Source: Leclercia adecarboxylata
GTDB lineage: Bacteria; Pseudomonadota; Gammaproteobacteria; Enterobacterales; Enterobacteriaceae
Assembly (NCBI GenBank): GCA_002360945.1
Contig: DERO01000019.1
Coordinates: forward strand, 62,001-126,000
DNA length: 64,000 nucleotides
Direction: 5' to 3'
This document shows, piece by piece, positions 7,859 through 17,040 of the stretch. The notes beneath the pieces were generated by a model, which saw only the letters and a list, made by a program, of their open reading frames with translations, had not been told where the DNA came from and made no database searches. The position numbers and the translations under genes were made by a program. Within the stretch, counting starts at the first letter, position 1. Each line of letters opens with the position of its first letter.

Positions 7859-10241
7859 ACTTTGCGACCTCCACAAGCATGGTTTGATGAGAATTGCCTT
7901 TCGCAAGCGGAGTAATACGTGCGGAGCTCAGGACGTTGGCACACCCGCCGTGGTCGATGCCGTCAGCATCCGGCTGCCACCAGGCCCCGGCCTGCATGGC
8001 GACCACCCCAGGCATAATGCGCTGGGTGACTTCCGCCGGCACCTGGCAGACGCCGCGCTGGTTGTGAATGCGCACGCTGTCTCCCTGACGGATCCCCCGC
8101 TGTTGGGCATCCGCCGGGTTGATCCACAGTTTTTGCACCTGCACCTCCTGCAGCCAGGGGTTGGCATATTGCGTGGAGTTGGCGCGGTTCTTCCCTTTCC
8201 AGGTGATCAGCTGGAGCGGGAACTGCTTCGCGAGCGCATCTTCCGGACCTTCGTGCGCCGGCACGTAATGCGACAGCGCCGGGATCTCCGGGTTGTTCAT
8301 GTCGTACAGACGCTTCGAGAAGATCTCAATTTTCCCGGACGGCGTCGGGAAAGGATGATTGTGCGGTTCGCGAATGTTGTCTTCAAACGCCACATACGGC
8401 TTGCTCTTGAAGAGATGCTGACGTTTTTCCCGCAGCTCGGCGAACGTCGGCAGATGCTCATCCGGCATGGAGAGGCGGGTCTGCTCCCAGATATGCTCGA
8501 TCCACTCCTGCTCGCTGCGGCCTTCGCTGAACTGCGGTTCGATCCCCATCTTCGCGGCCACTTCACGCTGCCAGTCGTAGTCAGAGCGGCGCTCAAACTC
8601 GGGCTCGATCAGCTTTTCTGACAGGATCAGGTAGCTTGCCGTCCCCCAGGTTTCCCCGATGTTCCAGCGCTCCATAAAGCTCGTTTCCGGCAACAGCAGA
8701 TCCGCATAGCGAGCGCTCGGGGTCATATAGAGGTCGCTGGCGACGATAAACTCGATTTTCGACTCATCCTCCAGCACTTTCACCGCCTGATGCAGATCCG
8801 GGTTCTGGTTCGCCAGGTAGTTACCCGCCAGCGAGAAGAGAATACGGATATTGCTTTTCAGCTTGTCCGCCCCTTTCAGCCCCGCTTCCGCCGTCACCTT
8901 GCTGGCATCGTCGGCGGCCTGCACCCAGTTCATGATCGAGATCGACGCTTTCACCGGGTTATCCGGCATTTCGGGGCCAGCCGCGAATTTACGATTGCCG
9001 CAGCCGCCGTAGCCCGCCGCCCAGCCGCCTTTAATCCCGACGTTGCCGGTTATCGTTGCCAGCAGCGTCGACCCGCGGGCGGTACGCTCGCCGCAGTTGT
9101 GGCGCTGCGGACCCCAACCCTGAATCAGGGCCGCCGGTTTGGTGTTGGCGTAATCCCGAGCCAGTTGGCGAATCGTCTGTGCCGGGACGTGGGTGATCTT
9201 TTCCGCCCACTCGGGGGTCTTAACCTGGCCGTCTTTATTCCCCATCAGGTACGCCACCAGCGACTCGTTGGCAGGCACGCCTTCCGGCATGGAGGCCTCG
9301 TCAAAGCCGATGGTATAGCGTTCGATAAAGGCCTTATCGTGCAGATTTTCGCTGACGATGACGTACATCATCGCGTCCATCAGGGCGTTGTCGGTGGCAG
9401 GCAGCAGCGGGATCCACTCATCGGCCAGCGAGGCCACGGTATCGGAATAGCGCGGATCGACGACGATAAAGCGGGTGCCGTTCTGTTTCATCTGCTGAAA
9501 ATAGTGGTTGGTGTGGCCGAAGATGGTTTCGGTCGGGTTATGGCCCCATAAAATCACCAGCTTCGTGTCCGCCAGCGTATCCAGCGAGTTACCGCTGGCG
9601 GCCGTGCCGTAGGTATAAGGCGTGGCGGCGGCGGTGTTGCCCATGCTCACCGAGTGGTAGTACTCCAGATAGCCCCCGGTAAGATTGAGCAGACGACGCA
9701 TCATCTTATCGCCGGAGAAAGTGCCCCCGCTGGTGGCGGTATTGTTGTGCACAAAGCGGCATTCGGGGCCGTATTTGGCGGTGATGCGTTGCAGGTTGTC
9801 GGCGATAAGCGTGGTGGCCTCGTCCCAGGAGATGCGCTCAAACTTCCCTTCGCCCCGTTTCCCGACGCGCTTCATCGGATATTTCAGCCGATCCGGGTGG
9901 TAGACAAACTTGCGATAGCTGCGACCGCGCACGCAGGCGCGCATCACCGGCATCTGTGGATCGAGCGCACTGTCCGGGCGCGTGGTGATTTGGGTGACTA
10001 CGCCATCCGCGACGTGGGCGCGAATATCGCATTTGCCGCCGCAGTCGAAGGTGCTGCAGGTCTGGACGACGCGTTCAGCGGCTTCTGCGGACGCTGACGT
10101 CGTCCCGGCCGCAGTTTTCGCGGCAAGCGCTTTGCCGGACATCACAAAGGGGAGCGTCACCAGGGCCGAGCCCGCCTTTAGCAGTCCTCTGCGCGTGATT
10201 TCGGGAAAAAGCGCGTCCCTTTTTTCTTTGCGTTCTGACAT
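7842..10241 (-). CDS. DmsA-like molybdopterin reductase catalytic subunit
   Basis: A 799-aa molybdo-bis(MGD) oxidoreductase. The start at 10241 gives MSERKEK followed by the twin-arginine motif TRRGLLKAG and a hydrophobic stretch ending in ALAA, so it is a Tat substrate. The N-terminal cluster is CSTFDCGGKC with a later Cys in MRACVRG; the first spacing is CX4C, against CX3C in E. coli DmsA. The Mo-ligand region YHSVSMGN aligns with the serine-ligand region of DmsA. The C-terminal dinucleotide-binding domain ends like DmsA (PGVVAMQAGAWWQPD, GGCANVL). The true acceptor (DMSO, TMAO, selenate or other) cannot be told from sequence. First gene of the operon; an FNR site lies upstream. Confidence 0.92.
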   Translation of the reverse strand: MSERKEKRDALFPEITRRGLLKAGSALVTLPFVMSGKALAAKTAAGTTSASAEAAERVVQTCSTFDCGGKCDIRAHVADGVVTQITTRPDSALDPQMPVMRACVRGRSYRKFVYHPDRLKYPMKRVGKRGEGKFERISWDEATTLIADNLQRITAKYGPECRFVHNNTATSGGTFSGDKMMRRLLNLTGGYLEYYHSVSMGNTAAATPYTYGTAASGNSLDTLADTKLVILWGHNPTETIFGHTNHYFQQMKQNGTRFIVVDPRYSDTVASLADEWIPLLPATDNALMDAMMYVIVSENLHDKAFIERYTIGFDEASMPEGVPANESLVAYLMGNKDGQVKTPEWAEKITHVPAQTIRQLARDYANTKPAALIQGWGPQRHNCGERTARGSTLLATITGNVGIKGGWAAGYGGCGNRKFAAGPEMPDNPVKASISIMNWVQAADDASKVTAEAGLKGADKLKSNIRILFSLAGNYLANQNPDLHQAVKVLEDESKIEFIVASDLYMTPSARYADLLLPETSFMERWNIGETWGTASYLILSEKLIEPEFERRSDYDWQREVAAKMGIEPQFSEGRSEQEWIEHIWEQTRLSMPDEHLPTFAELREKRQHLFKSKPYVAFEDNIREPHNHPFPTPSGKIEIFSKRLYDMNNPEIPALSHYVPAHEGPEDALAKQFPLQLITWKGKNRANSTQYANPWLQEVQVQKLWINPADAQQRGIRQGDSVRIHNQRGVCQVPAEVTQRIMPGVVAMQAGAWWQPDADGIDHGGCANVLSSARITPLAKGNSHQTMLVEVAKYESAV

Positions 10242-10295
10242 GTTATTCCCTCTCAAAAAAGAGGTGCATTCTTCCCCATAACCCCAATGAGTTAA

Positions 10296-10309
10296 TTGAT
10301 ATGAATCAA
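10296..10309 (-). promoter_or_regulatory. FNR site upstream of the dmsA-like operon
   Basis: TTGATATGAATCAA is a perfect match to the FNR consensus TTGAT-N4-ATCAA, within a longer palindrome (10294-10311). Its centre is 61 bp from the dmsA-like start codon. A class II position (-41.5) would put the transcription start near 10261, with AAGAAT (10273-10268, minus strand) as the -10. This fits anaerobic activation. Confidence 0.85.
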
Positions 10310-10490
10310 TTGAGAAAATGTGCCCTGTTTCTGACGCGTAATTTTTATTTTTTTCAGAGAAAACAATTGAGTATGTGAATGCTCTATTTCGCACACATTC
10401 ACATAACTAATGATTTAGAGGTATCCCGACGCTGCCGGTTTGCTCATTTTGCGTTTTCAACCACACTTATTTTTCATGGATTAATAACGC

Positions 10491-10518
10491 GCCTGCCTGA
10501 AACGATTTTCAGGCAGGC
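10491..10518 (+). promoter_or_regulatory. Leader hairpin just before the ydhS ribosome-binding site
   Basis: A perfect 12-bp inverted repeat (GCCTGCCTGAAA, loop CGAT, TTTCAGGCAGGC) ends 19 nt before the ydhS ATG. An A-run and the GGGTGAG ribosome-binding site follow. With A rather than T after the stem it is not a plus-strand terminator; an RNA stability or translation role is inference. Confidence 0.5.
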
Positions 10519-10537
10519 AAAAAAAGGGTGAGCATCG

Positions 10538-12148
10538 ATGAAAAGGATCGCCATTATCGGCGCAGGACCGACCGGTATTTATACGTTTTTCTCGCTACTG
10601 AACCAGGGGACGCCGCTTTGCATCACGGTCTTCGAGCAGGCTGAAAAAGCCGGCGTTGGCATGCCCTACAGCGACGAAGATAACTCCAGACTGATGCTGG
10701 CCAACATCGCCAGTATCGAAATCCCGCCCCTGTTTTCTACCTATATCGACTGGCTGCGTGACCAGGACGAGGCCCATCTGGCGCGCTACGGTGTGGAGAA
10801 ATCGTCCCTGCACGTGCGACAGTTCCTGCCGCGCATTCTGCTGGGGGAGTATTTCCGCGATCAGTTTGTGCAGCTGGTCGAGCAGGCAAAAAAAGCGGGT
10901 TTCGAGATCGAGGTACGCGAGTCCTGTCAGGTCACCGACGTGGAGGCCACGCCTGACGGGGTCAATATTCTGGTGGAAGATGAATCTGCGCCGACGCTGT
11001 TCGATCTGGCCGTTATCGCCACCGGGCACGTCTGGCCTGAAGAAGACAATGCGTCGCGCTCCTACTTCCCCAGCCCCTGGTCCGGGCTGATGGAGGCCAA
11101 AATTCGCGCCTGCAACGTGGGGATTATGGGCACCTCGCTGAGCGGACTGGACGCGGCGATGGCCGTCGCCGTTCAGCACGGCAAATTCATTGAGACGGAT
11201 GATGAACAGATCCAGTTCCGGCTGGACGTGGGCAGCGAAGCGCTGAAGATCGTGCTGATGTCCCGCTCGGGCATCCTGCCGGAAGCCGATTTTTACTGCC
11301 CGATCCCCTACGAGCCGCTCACCATCGCCACCGAACAGGCGATCGAGGCCGCTATCGAACAGGGCTCAGAGGGCCTGCTCGACCGTATCTTTGAGCTTGT
11401 CGTTGCCGAGCTTCAGCACGCCGACCCGCAGTGGTGCGACACAGTGGCGTTAGAGACCCTGACGCCCGATACCATTCGCGACGCCTGGTTTGCCGACCGG
11501 GAAAAACACGGCCCGTTCCGCTGGGCGGTCTCTAACCTTGACGAAGTGGAGCGCAACAAGCGCGACAAACGCACGGTGCCGTGGCGCTACACCATCCTGC
11601 GCCTGCACGAGGCCGTCGAGAAAATTGTGCCCCATCTGACAAAACAGGATAAAGCGCGCTTTAAGGTCGGTCTGGCGCGTATTTTCATCGACAACTATGC
11701 GGCCATCCCCTCACAGTCGATCCGCCGACTGCTGTCCCTGCGCGAGGCGGGTGTCATCAGCATTTTGACCCTGGGTGACGATTACGAGATGGCGGTAAAA
11801 GAGGATCGGACGGTGATCCACGCAAATGGTGAGGCCTGGTATTTCGATGTGTTTATCGATGCCCGCGGGCAGCAACCGCTCAAAACCAAAGATCTGCCGT
11901 TCCCGGTCCTGCGCCATCAGCTGGAGTCCGCCGGAGAAGAGATCCCCGACGTCGGGGACGACTACACCCTGCTGGCCCCTGATTACCTGCGCGGGAAAAT
12001 TGCCTTCGGTGCCCTGCCGTATCTGATGCACGATCGCCCCTTTGTGCAGGGGCTGGTGGTGTGCGCCGAAATTGGCGAGGCGATGGCCAAAGCCGCGGTA
12101 CAGCCCGCCTCGCGCGTTCGCCGTCGGCTGCGGTTTACTGCAGACTGA
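10538..12148 (+). CDS. ydhS: YdhS, FAD/NAD(P)-binding protein
   Basis: A 536-aa putative flavoprotein. The N-terminal dinucleotide-binding glycine motif IGAGPTGIYTF is at residues 7-17 and a second nucleotide-binding motif, GIMGTSLSGLDAA, at about 192. The sequence tracks E. coli YdhS along its whole length (for example LMLANIASIEIPPL and FPSPWSGLMEAK), and its position after valVW agrees. The reaction is not known. The GGGTGAG ribosome-binding site and ATG at 10538 are clear. Its last 14 bp overlap the convergent amidase gene, marking the edge of the accessory cluster. Confidence 0.92.
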   Translation: MKRIAIIGAGPTGIYTFFSLLNQGTPLCITVFEQAEKAGVGMPYSDEDNSRLMLANIASIEIPPLFSTYIDWLRDQDEAHLARYGVEKSSLHVRQFLPRILLGEYFRDQFVQLVEQAKKAGFEIEVRESCQVTDVEATPDGVNILVEDESAPTLFDLAVIATGHVWPEEDNASRSYFPSPWSGLMEAKIRACNVGIMGTSLSGLDAAMAVAVQHGKFIETDDEQIQFRLDVGSEALKIVLMSRSGILPEADFYCPIPYEPLTIATEQAIEAAIEQGSEGLLDRIFELVVAELQHADPQWCDTVALETLTPDTIRDAWFADREKHGPFRWAVSNLDEVERNKRDKRTVPWRYTILRLHEAVEKIVPHLTKQDKARFKVGLARIFIDNYAAIPSQSIRRLLSLREAGVISILTLGDDYEMAVKEDRTVIHANGEAWYFDVFIDARGQQPLKTKDLPFPVLRHQLESAGEEIPDVGDDYTLLAPDYLRGKIAFGALPYLMHDRPFVQGLVVCAEIGEAMAKAAVQPASRVRRRLRFTAD

Positions 12149-13448
12149 ACGCGGTTTCGCAGGCGGCGGCCAGCGCCAGCAGTTCAGACTCTTCCCCAGC
12201 GGGAGAGAGAATTTCGAGCCCTACGGGAAAGCCGCTTCGCAGAGTGCCGCAGGGGAGCGTAATGGCGGCAAAGCCGCTGATGGCCGCCAGCTCGGGCGCG
12301 CAGCCGGGCGGCATTTTCTCCAGACTGTCCGGCACCCGACCCACCGTCGGATAGAGATAACCATCGATGCGCCCCTGCTCCGCCAACAGACCGAGAGTCT
12401 GACGCAGCCGATGCCGCAGCTGCCGTCCGGCCCGCCACCGGGGCGATTTTACGTTCTCGCTGGTGAGCATCTGGATCAGCAGCGGCCTGAACTCCGGCAA
12501 ATACTGCCCGGAGGCGACAATCGCCTGGAGCCCTTCAGGCGCGCCAAGGTGCTGGTGTAACCAGGCGTCAAAAGCCACGTGAAATTCATCCAGGCTCAGG
12601 CAGGTGGCCCTCGCCACCTCGGGCAGGATCGACAGATCAACGTCGACGAGTGTCGCGCCCTGCCGTCTCAGGGTAGCGATGGCGTCATACCAGACGGCCA
12701 GCTGTTCAGGATCCTCCCCTTCCAGCGCGCGGATCACGCCGAGGCGTACGCCTTTCAGTGACAGGGGTTCAACGGCGGACGGCATCTGCCCATGGATAAT
12801 CGCATGCAGCAGGGCCGCGTCCTGCACGCTGGGCACCATCGGCCCCACCGTGTCTTTGCTCAGGGAGAGCGGCGCAATGCCCTGCATCTGCGCCCTGCGT
12901 ACCCGCGGCCTTAACCCCACCAGCCCGGTATAGCTGCATGGAATGCGGATCGAGCCGCCGGTATCGGTCCCCAGCGCCCCCTCCGCCATCCCGGCCGCCA
13001 CCGCCGCCGCGCTGCCCCCGCTGGAGCCGCCTGCAGTAAGGGTCGGAAACTGTGGATGACGCACGTCCCCGCCGAGCGAGCTGCGGGAGCGGACGTCAAA
13101 GGCAAATTCAGACATATTGGCACGGGCCAGAATAATCGCCCCGGCCTGCCGCAGCCGACGCACCACCAGGGCATCCGTTGTCGCCCGCAGCTGAGCCAGC
13201 CCGGCACAGCCCAGCGTCAGGGGCAGCCCGGCGCAGGCAATGTTATCTTTCACAATCAGCGGCACGCCGTGCAGCGGCCCGGTAAGCTGACCGCGACGGC
13301 GCAGCGATTGATACTGCGCCGCCTCAGCAAGGGCATCCGGGTTGACCCCGAGAAGGGCATTCAGCTGCGGGTTGGCGTCTATAATCGCCAGCCGCCGGGT
13401 TATCTCCTCGACAGAGTCCGTCGGAGGGATCAGCCGTTGTTTTTTCAT
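12135..13448 (-). CDS. Amidase-signature family hydrolase
   Basis: A 437-aa amidase-signature enzyme. The catalytic lysine region is LIVKDNIACAG (about residue 70), and the glycine/serine-rich signature GGSSGGSAAAVAAGMAEGAL (about 140-160) carries the cis-Ser and nucleophilic Ser of the Ser-cisSer-Lys triad. Downstream is GTDTGGSIRIP. The start MKKQRLIPP at 13448 has an AGGGA site upstream; the open frame above it is GC-rich read-through into hisD-like DNA. It is the last gene of the minus-strand catabolic arm, 52 bp after the HisD-like gene. The substrate is unknown; amide release from a transported compound is inference. Confidence 0.87.
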   Translation of the reverse strand: MKKQRLIPPTDSVEEITRRLAIIDANPQLNALLGVNPDALAEAAQYQSLRRRGQLTGPLHGVPLIVKDNIACAGLPLTLGCAGLAQLRATTDALVVRRLRQAGAIILARANMSEFAFDVRSRSSLGGDVRHPQFPTLTAGGSSGGSAAAVAAGMAEGALGTDTGGSIRIPCSYTGLVGLRPRVRRAQMQGIAPLSLSKDTVGPMVPSVQDAALLHAIIHGQMPSAVEPLSLKGVRLGVIRALEGEDPEQLAVWYDAIATLRRQGATLVDVDLSILPEVARATCLSLDEFHVAFDAWLHQHLGAPEGLQAIVASGQYLPEFRPLLIQMLTSENVKSPRWRAGRQLRHRLRQTLGLLAEQGRIDGYLYPTVGRVPDSLEKMPPGCAPELAAISGFAAITLPCGTLRSGFPVGLEILSPAGEESELLALAAACETAFSLQ

Positions 13449-13500
13449 AGCATCCCTTATTATGCCGGAGGCCAGGCCCGCGCCCGACCTCCCGTCACCT

Positions 13501-14811
13501 TTAGTCGCGCAGCCCGGAGGTGATGGCGTCCAGCGCCTCCGGACGCAGACGGATCTCCGCGGCGCGGCGGTGCCCTTGCATGCCTTCGGTACGGCTCTGG
13601 CGGATCGCCGGTTCCGCAATCGCGGCAATGCCCTGCTCGTCGATCCACTGATGGGTACAGATTTTCACATAAGCCCCGACCCACAGCCCGCCGGTATAGC
13701 GCGCCGCCGCCATGGTCGGCAGGGTATGGTTGGTGCCGCAGCATTTATCCGAGAACACCACGCTGGCATTCTGGCCGATAAACAGCGAGCCGTAATTGCG
13801 GATTTTCGCCGCCGTGCCGTGCGGATCCCGGGTATGCACCTGCAGATGCTCGGTCGCCATGTAGTCAGCGAAGGCGATCAGCTGCGCTTCGCTGTCGCAG
13901 ACCACGATTTCCCCCTGACGACGCCAGGCCTCGCCCGCGGTGGCGGCGGTAGGCAGAGACTTCAACTGACGCTCGATTTCCGCCAGGGTTCCTTCGGCAA
14001 TCGCCCGGCTGGTGGTCGCCAGCCCCACGCGGGTGTGGACGTCATGCTCGGCCTGAGCCAGCAGGTCGGCGGCAATAATGCGCGCGTCGGCGCTGTCGTC
14101 GGCGATGGTAAAGATCTCGCTCGGCCCGGCCAGGGCGTCGATCCCCACCTTGCCGAACACCTGGCGCTTGGCCTCGTTGACAAAGGCGTTGCCCGGCCCG
14201 ACGATTTTATCCACCGCCGGCACGCTTTCGGTGCCCCAGGCCATGGCGGCGATGGCCTGCGCCCCGCCGATTTTAAAGATCCGATGTGCCCCGGCCAGGT
14301 GGCAGACCGCAATCATCGCCGGGTGCGCGCCGGGCGGCAGACAGGCAATAATCTGTTCACAGCCAGCCACCGTGGCCGGCACGATGGACATAACCGGCGC
14401 GGAGAGGATTGGATAGCGGCCTCCCGGGACGTAACAACCCACCGTCTGGACGGGGATGATGCGGTGCCCCAGATGGACACCGGGCAGGGTTTCCACCTCC
14501 AGCGGCTGCATTGTGGCGAGCTGGGCCTCGGCAAAGCGGCGCACCTGCTGGATAGCAAACTCGCTGTCGCGACGGGTCTGGGGATCCATCTCGCTGAGCG
14601 CCGTTTCGATCTCCCGGGCGGTGACTTCAAACTGCGCCGGCACTACCTTATCAAACTGCTGCGAAAAGGCCCGCAGGGCCGCGTCGCCGTCGGCTTTCAC
14701 GCGCTCAATAATGGCGCTGACCGTGTCGGTTAACGACCTGTCGGCCTGCGCATCCTGCCCCTGCGGACGTTTGATCCAGCTCACCTGGTCAACCATTGAC
14801 TGTACAGACAT
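13501..14811 (-). CDS. HisD-like zinc alcohol dehydrogenase (minus-strand arm)
   Basis: A 436-aa member of the histidinol dehydrogenase family, but not in a his operon. Residues equivalent to the E. coli HisD zinc and catalytic set are present: QAEH (about 256-259), the Glu-His pair in TEHLQVHT (about 321-322), an Asp before GTNHTLPT (about 354) and EGMQGH near the C-terminus. It should therefore be an active NAD-dependent alcohol-to-acid dehydrogenase. Homologues outside histidine synthesis include sulfopropanediol 3-dehydrogenase (HpsN). The start at 14811 overlaps the upstream NTF2-like stop (TAATG). A paralogue lies in the opposite arm at 19770. Confidence 0.88.
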   Translation of the reverse strand: MSVQSMVDQVSWIKRPQGQDAQADRSLTDTVSAIIERVKADGDAALRAFSQQFDKVVPAQFEVTAREIETALSEMDPQTRRDSEFAIQQVRRFAEAQLATMQPLEVETLPGVHLGHRIIPVQTVGCYVPGGRYPILSAPVMSIVPATVAGCEQIIACLPPGAHPAMIAVCHLAGAHRIFKIGGAQAIAAMAWGTESVPAVDKIVGPGNAFVNEAKRQVFGKVGIDALAGPSEIFTIADDSADARIIAADLLAQAEHDVHTRVGLATTSRAIAEGTLAEIERQLKSLPTAATAGEAWRRQGEIVVCDSEAQLIAFADYMATEHLQVHTRDPHGTAAKIRNYGSLFIGQNASVVFSDKCCGTNHTLPTMAAARYTGGLWVGAYVKICTHQWIDEQGIAAIAEPAIRQSRTEGMQGHRRAAEIRLRPEALDAITSGLRD

Positions 14812-15950
14812 TATGCTTCCTCCATTTGACCCAGTTTGATTTGTGCCAGCAGCGCCAGGTGATCGTAAACCACCCACTCGTCGACGATTTTGCCGTTGAT
14901 AATGTGGTAGTGAGACATGCCCATCACGAACAGGCGTTCGCCGGTCGGTTTACCCAACTCGCCGTAGCCCAGATGGTGGCCCTCAATGATCCAGCGAACC
15001 GCCACCTTAGTGCCGCCCTCCTCGCACGGATTGGAGCAGATATGCTGCGGCAGCCAGGCGCCGTCGGGGATCATGCCGATCAGGGCCAGGGTCTGATGCG
15101 TCACCGACGCCGTGCCGTACAGCTCCTTCATCAGCGGACCGTGCCACTGGACGTTCGGCGCGTAGACCTCTTTGATCTTGCCCAGCATCCGGCGGTTGTA
15201 GATCTCATGCAGCCAGCGCAGGCACTGTTCTTCGGTATCGGTATGGGCAATGGAGACGTCGCAGACCATCTCCGGCGGATACTGCCCCAGCATGCGGCCG
15301 TTTTCGCCGATGTCGGTGACGCGGAAGCCCTTGTCGAACTGCTCTTTCGCCATGTTAAAGGCGATCTCATCGGTGTTGAGCCCGAGCTGCTTCATCAGGG
15401 ACATGTTGTCGCTCACCACCCACTCCCGGTAGATTTTGTTTTCGTGGATCATGCAGTCGGCCACGGTGCGGGTGACAAAGGTGCGGTTGGTCGGCTTGCC
15501 AAGATGGCTGAACTGGGTGTGGCGACCGCTGCCGGTGACCAGGTGCGAGGTATAGAAGCCGTCCACGTCGTTACCGTTCCAGATCACCTGGGTGGCCATG
15601 CCGCGGCGCTCCGGGAAGGCCACCAGGCGCTGGAGGGTATCCTGCACCACCTGCTCGCGGGTATAGAGCGTGCCCAGTGCGTTATATAACACGCAGTTGT
15701 GCGTATAGTGGGTGTAAATTAATCCCACGTCGCGTTCATCCCATATTTTATGGGTGCAGCGAACAATGTAATCGACAATATCGGTATAACAATCATCAAA
15801 TCCCCGTAAGGATTGCACGCGCTGGCGTTTCTCCGGCACTAAATCAATAAAGTCCCGGCGCTCAACCTGTAATACCGGTTCGTCGCGGGTGAGTTTATTA
15901 TTTTTCTCAGGTACGGCTGGCGCTTTATTTGTTGCTTCGGTTGAAGACAT
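14811..15950 (-). CDS. Tandem-domain NTF2/SnoaL-like protein A
   Basis: A 379-aa protein with two NTF2-like (SnoaL/ketosteroid-isomerase-type cone) domains in tandem, about residues 50-190 and 225-375. Each domain ends with a similar strand pattern: HENKIYREWVVSDNMSLMKQ in the first and INGKIVDEWVVYDHLALLAQ in the second. That internal repeat is direct evidence of duplication. The first 40 residues are polar and probably disordered. The start at 15950 has AGGAG 7 nt upstream. No signal peptide. Such folds catalyse isomerisation, cyclisation or hydration, or only bind small molecules, so function is open. Coupled to the HisD-like gene. Confidence 0.75.
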   Translation of the reverse strand: MSSTEATNKAPAVPEKNNKLTRDEPVLQVERRDFIDLVPEKRQRVQSLRGFDDCYTDIVDYIVRCTHKIWDERDVGLIYTHYTHNCVLYNALGTLYTREQVVQDTLQRLVAFPERRGMATQVIWNGNDVDGFYTSHLVTGSGRHTQFSHLGKPTNRTFVTRTVADCMIHENKIYREWVVSDNMSLMKQLGLNTDEIAFNMAKEQFDKGFRVTDIGENGRMLGQYPPEMVCDVSIAHTDTEEQCLRWLHEIYNRRMLGKIKEVYAPNVQWHGPLMKELYGTASVTHQTLALIGMIPDGAWLPQHICSNPCEEGGTKVAVRWIIEGHHLGYGELGKPTGERLFVMGMSHYHIINGKIVDEWVVYDHLALLAQIKLGQMEEA

Positions 15951-16012
15951 ATAAACTCCTGCATCTATTTTCAGACAATACGATCCCGCACCCGGAATGG
16001 ATGGAGAAGAGA

Positions 16013-16032
16013 GCCGCAATCGTTATTGCGGC
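16013..16032 (-). other. Intercistronic hairpin between the two NTF2-like genes
   Basis: GCCGCAAT, loop CGTT, ATTGCGGC: an 8-bp perfect stem in the 118-bp gap, with no T-run on the minus strand. It may stabilise or separate the lacI-NTF2B part of the transcript from the downstream part. Confidence 0.4.
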
Positions 16033-16068
16033 GGATTTAAAAAATGTTTTTAGATAAAGATACTGCGC

Positions 16069-17040
16069 TTAATTAACGATTTGTGACCAGATAGCTAATT
16101 CATCAATCCCTAAATATTCGCGAATAATGAGTCCATCGCGTAATTCCAGTTGGCTGATACCGGTAATAGAGACCGGTTTACGGGTCGGCACGCCAAATTT
16201 ACCGTAGCCGTCGTGCCAGGTCAGGAGCGACCAGCGCAGGGAAATGCGCACCGGCTCGTTGGCATCCCGACGAACGATCAGGTGGTGCAGTTGCACCTCG
16301 CTGTCTGCAAAGGAGGCCCGGTAGCCCGAAAGCAGCGCGGCGATCTCCTGCTCGCCGGTGCCGATGCCGTGCCCAGGGGCATAGAGCGTGGCGGCAGGAT
16401 GGTACAGGCCCGGCACGGTACCGCTGTTGCCCCCCGCCCACATCGTCAGATAGCGCTCCACCACCCCAGCGATCGGCCCTTCGACGTCATCCCCTTCCGG
16501 CCCACCCGCCCAGCGGGCGTCAAGGGTTTCGGCGCTTTCCCGGGTAATCCCCAACTGGTTCTGCATCACCCCGAGATTGCGGGCAAAATCCTGCACGTTG
16601 AGCCCTAACTGGGCCACAATCGCCGCCCGGTCCTGCAGGAGCCACTCCTGGCGCACGGCCCCCTCGGCACAAATGCGATCCGCCCAGGTGCGCACCCAGA
16701 CGGTTTTCCCGGTCGGCGGGCCGAAGAAGCCCTCTCCCTGATGGCGGATGCAGGCGATGGTACGCTGGGCCGCGTAGTGCTCATCCCCGGGGTTTTGCGT
16801 CGCCAGGATGTCTTCCGTCAGCACCGTACGCTGGGGGAAGCTGTGCATCGCCTCCAGGGTCAGGCGCATAAACTGCGAGAGATCGTTAAGCTGCTTCTCC
16901 GGGGTGATAAAGACCACCGGCGTGGCGTAAAAGTCGGCCAGTTGACCGATGTCCTTCTGCTCCCAGACCACGTGCGTCAGGGTGCGAATAAACTGTTGAA
17001 TGGAGTCGAACTGGGGGCTGAATCCCGGCAATCTGCTCAT
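16069..17040 (-). CDS. Tandem-domain NTF2/SnoaL-like protein B
   Basis: A 323-aa protein with two NTF2-like domains, about residues 10-150 and 190-320, distantly similar to protein A. Shared features include FDSIQQFIRTLTHVVWEQKD at the start, a closing EWLLQDRAAIVAQLGLN in the first domain and REYLGIDELAIWSQI in the second. The second domain contains SLRWSLLTWHDGYGKFGVPT, parallel to the RWIIEGHHLGYGELGKPT block of protein A. The ATG overlaps the stop of the lacI-type gene (ATGA), so regulator and NTF2-like protein are co-translated. No membrane segment. Function unknown. Confidence 0.75.
   Translation of the reverse strand: MSRLPGFSPQFDSIQQFIRTLTHVVWEQKDIGQLADFYATPVVFITPEKQLNDLSQFMRLTLEAMHSFPQRTVLTEDILATQNPGDEHYAAQRTIACIRHQGEGFFGPPTGKTVWVRTWADRICAEGAVRQEWLLQDRAAIVAQLGLNVQDFARNLGVMQNQLGITRESAETLDARWAGGPEGDDVEGPIAGVVERYLTMWAGGNSGTVPGLYHPAATLYAPGHGIGTGEQEIAALLSGYRASFADSEVQLHHLIVRRDANEPVRISLRWSLLTWHDGYGKFGVPTRKPVSITGISQLELRDGLIIREYLGIDELAIWSQIVN

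Noticed and set aside
5295..10241. Integrative element using tRNA-Val as attachment site
   Set aside because: No integrase or repeated tRNA 3' end was found downstream; the tandem tRNAs are the normal valVW pair.
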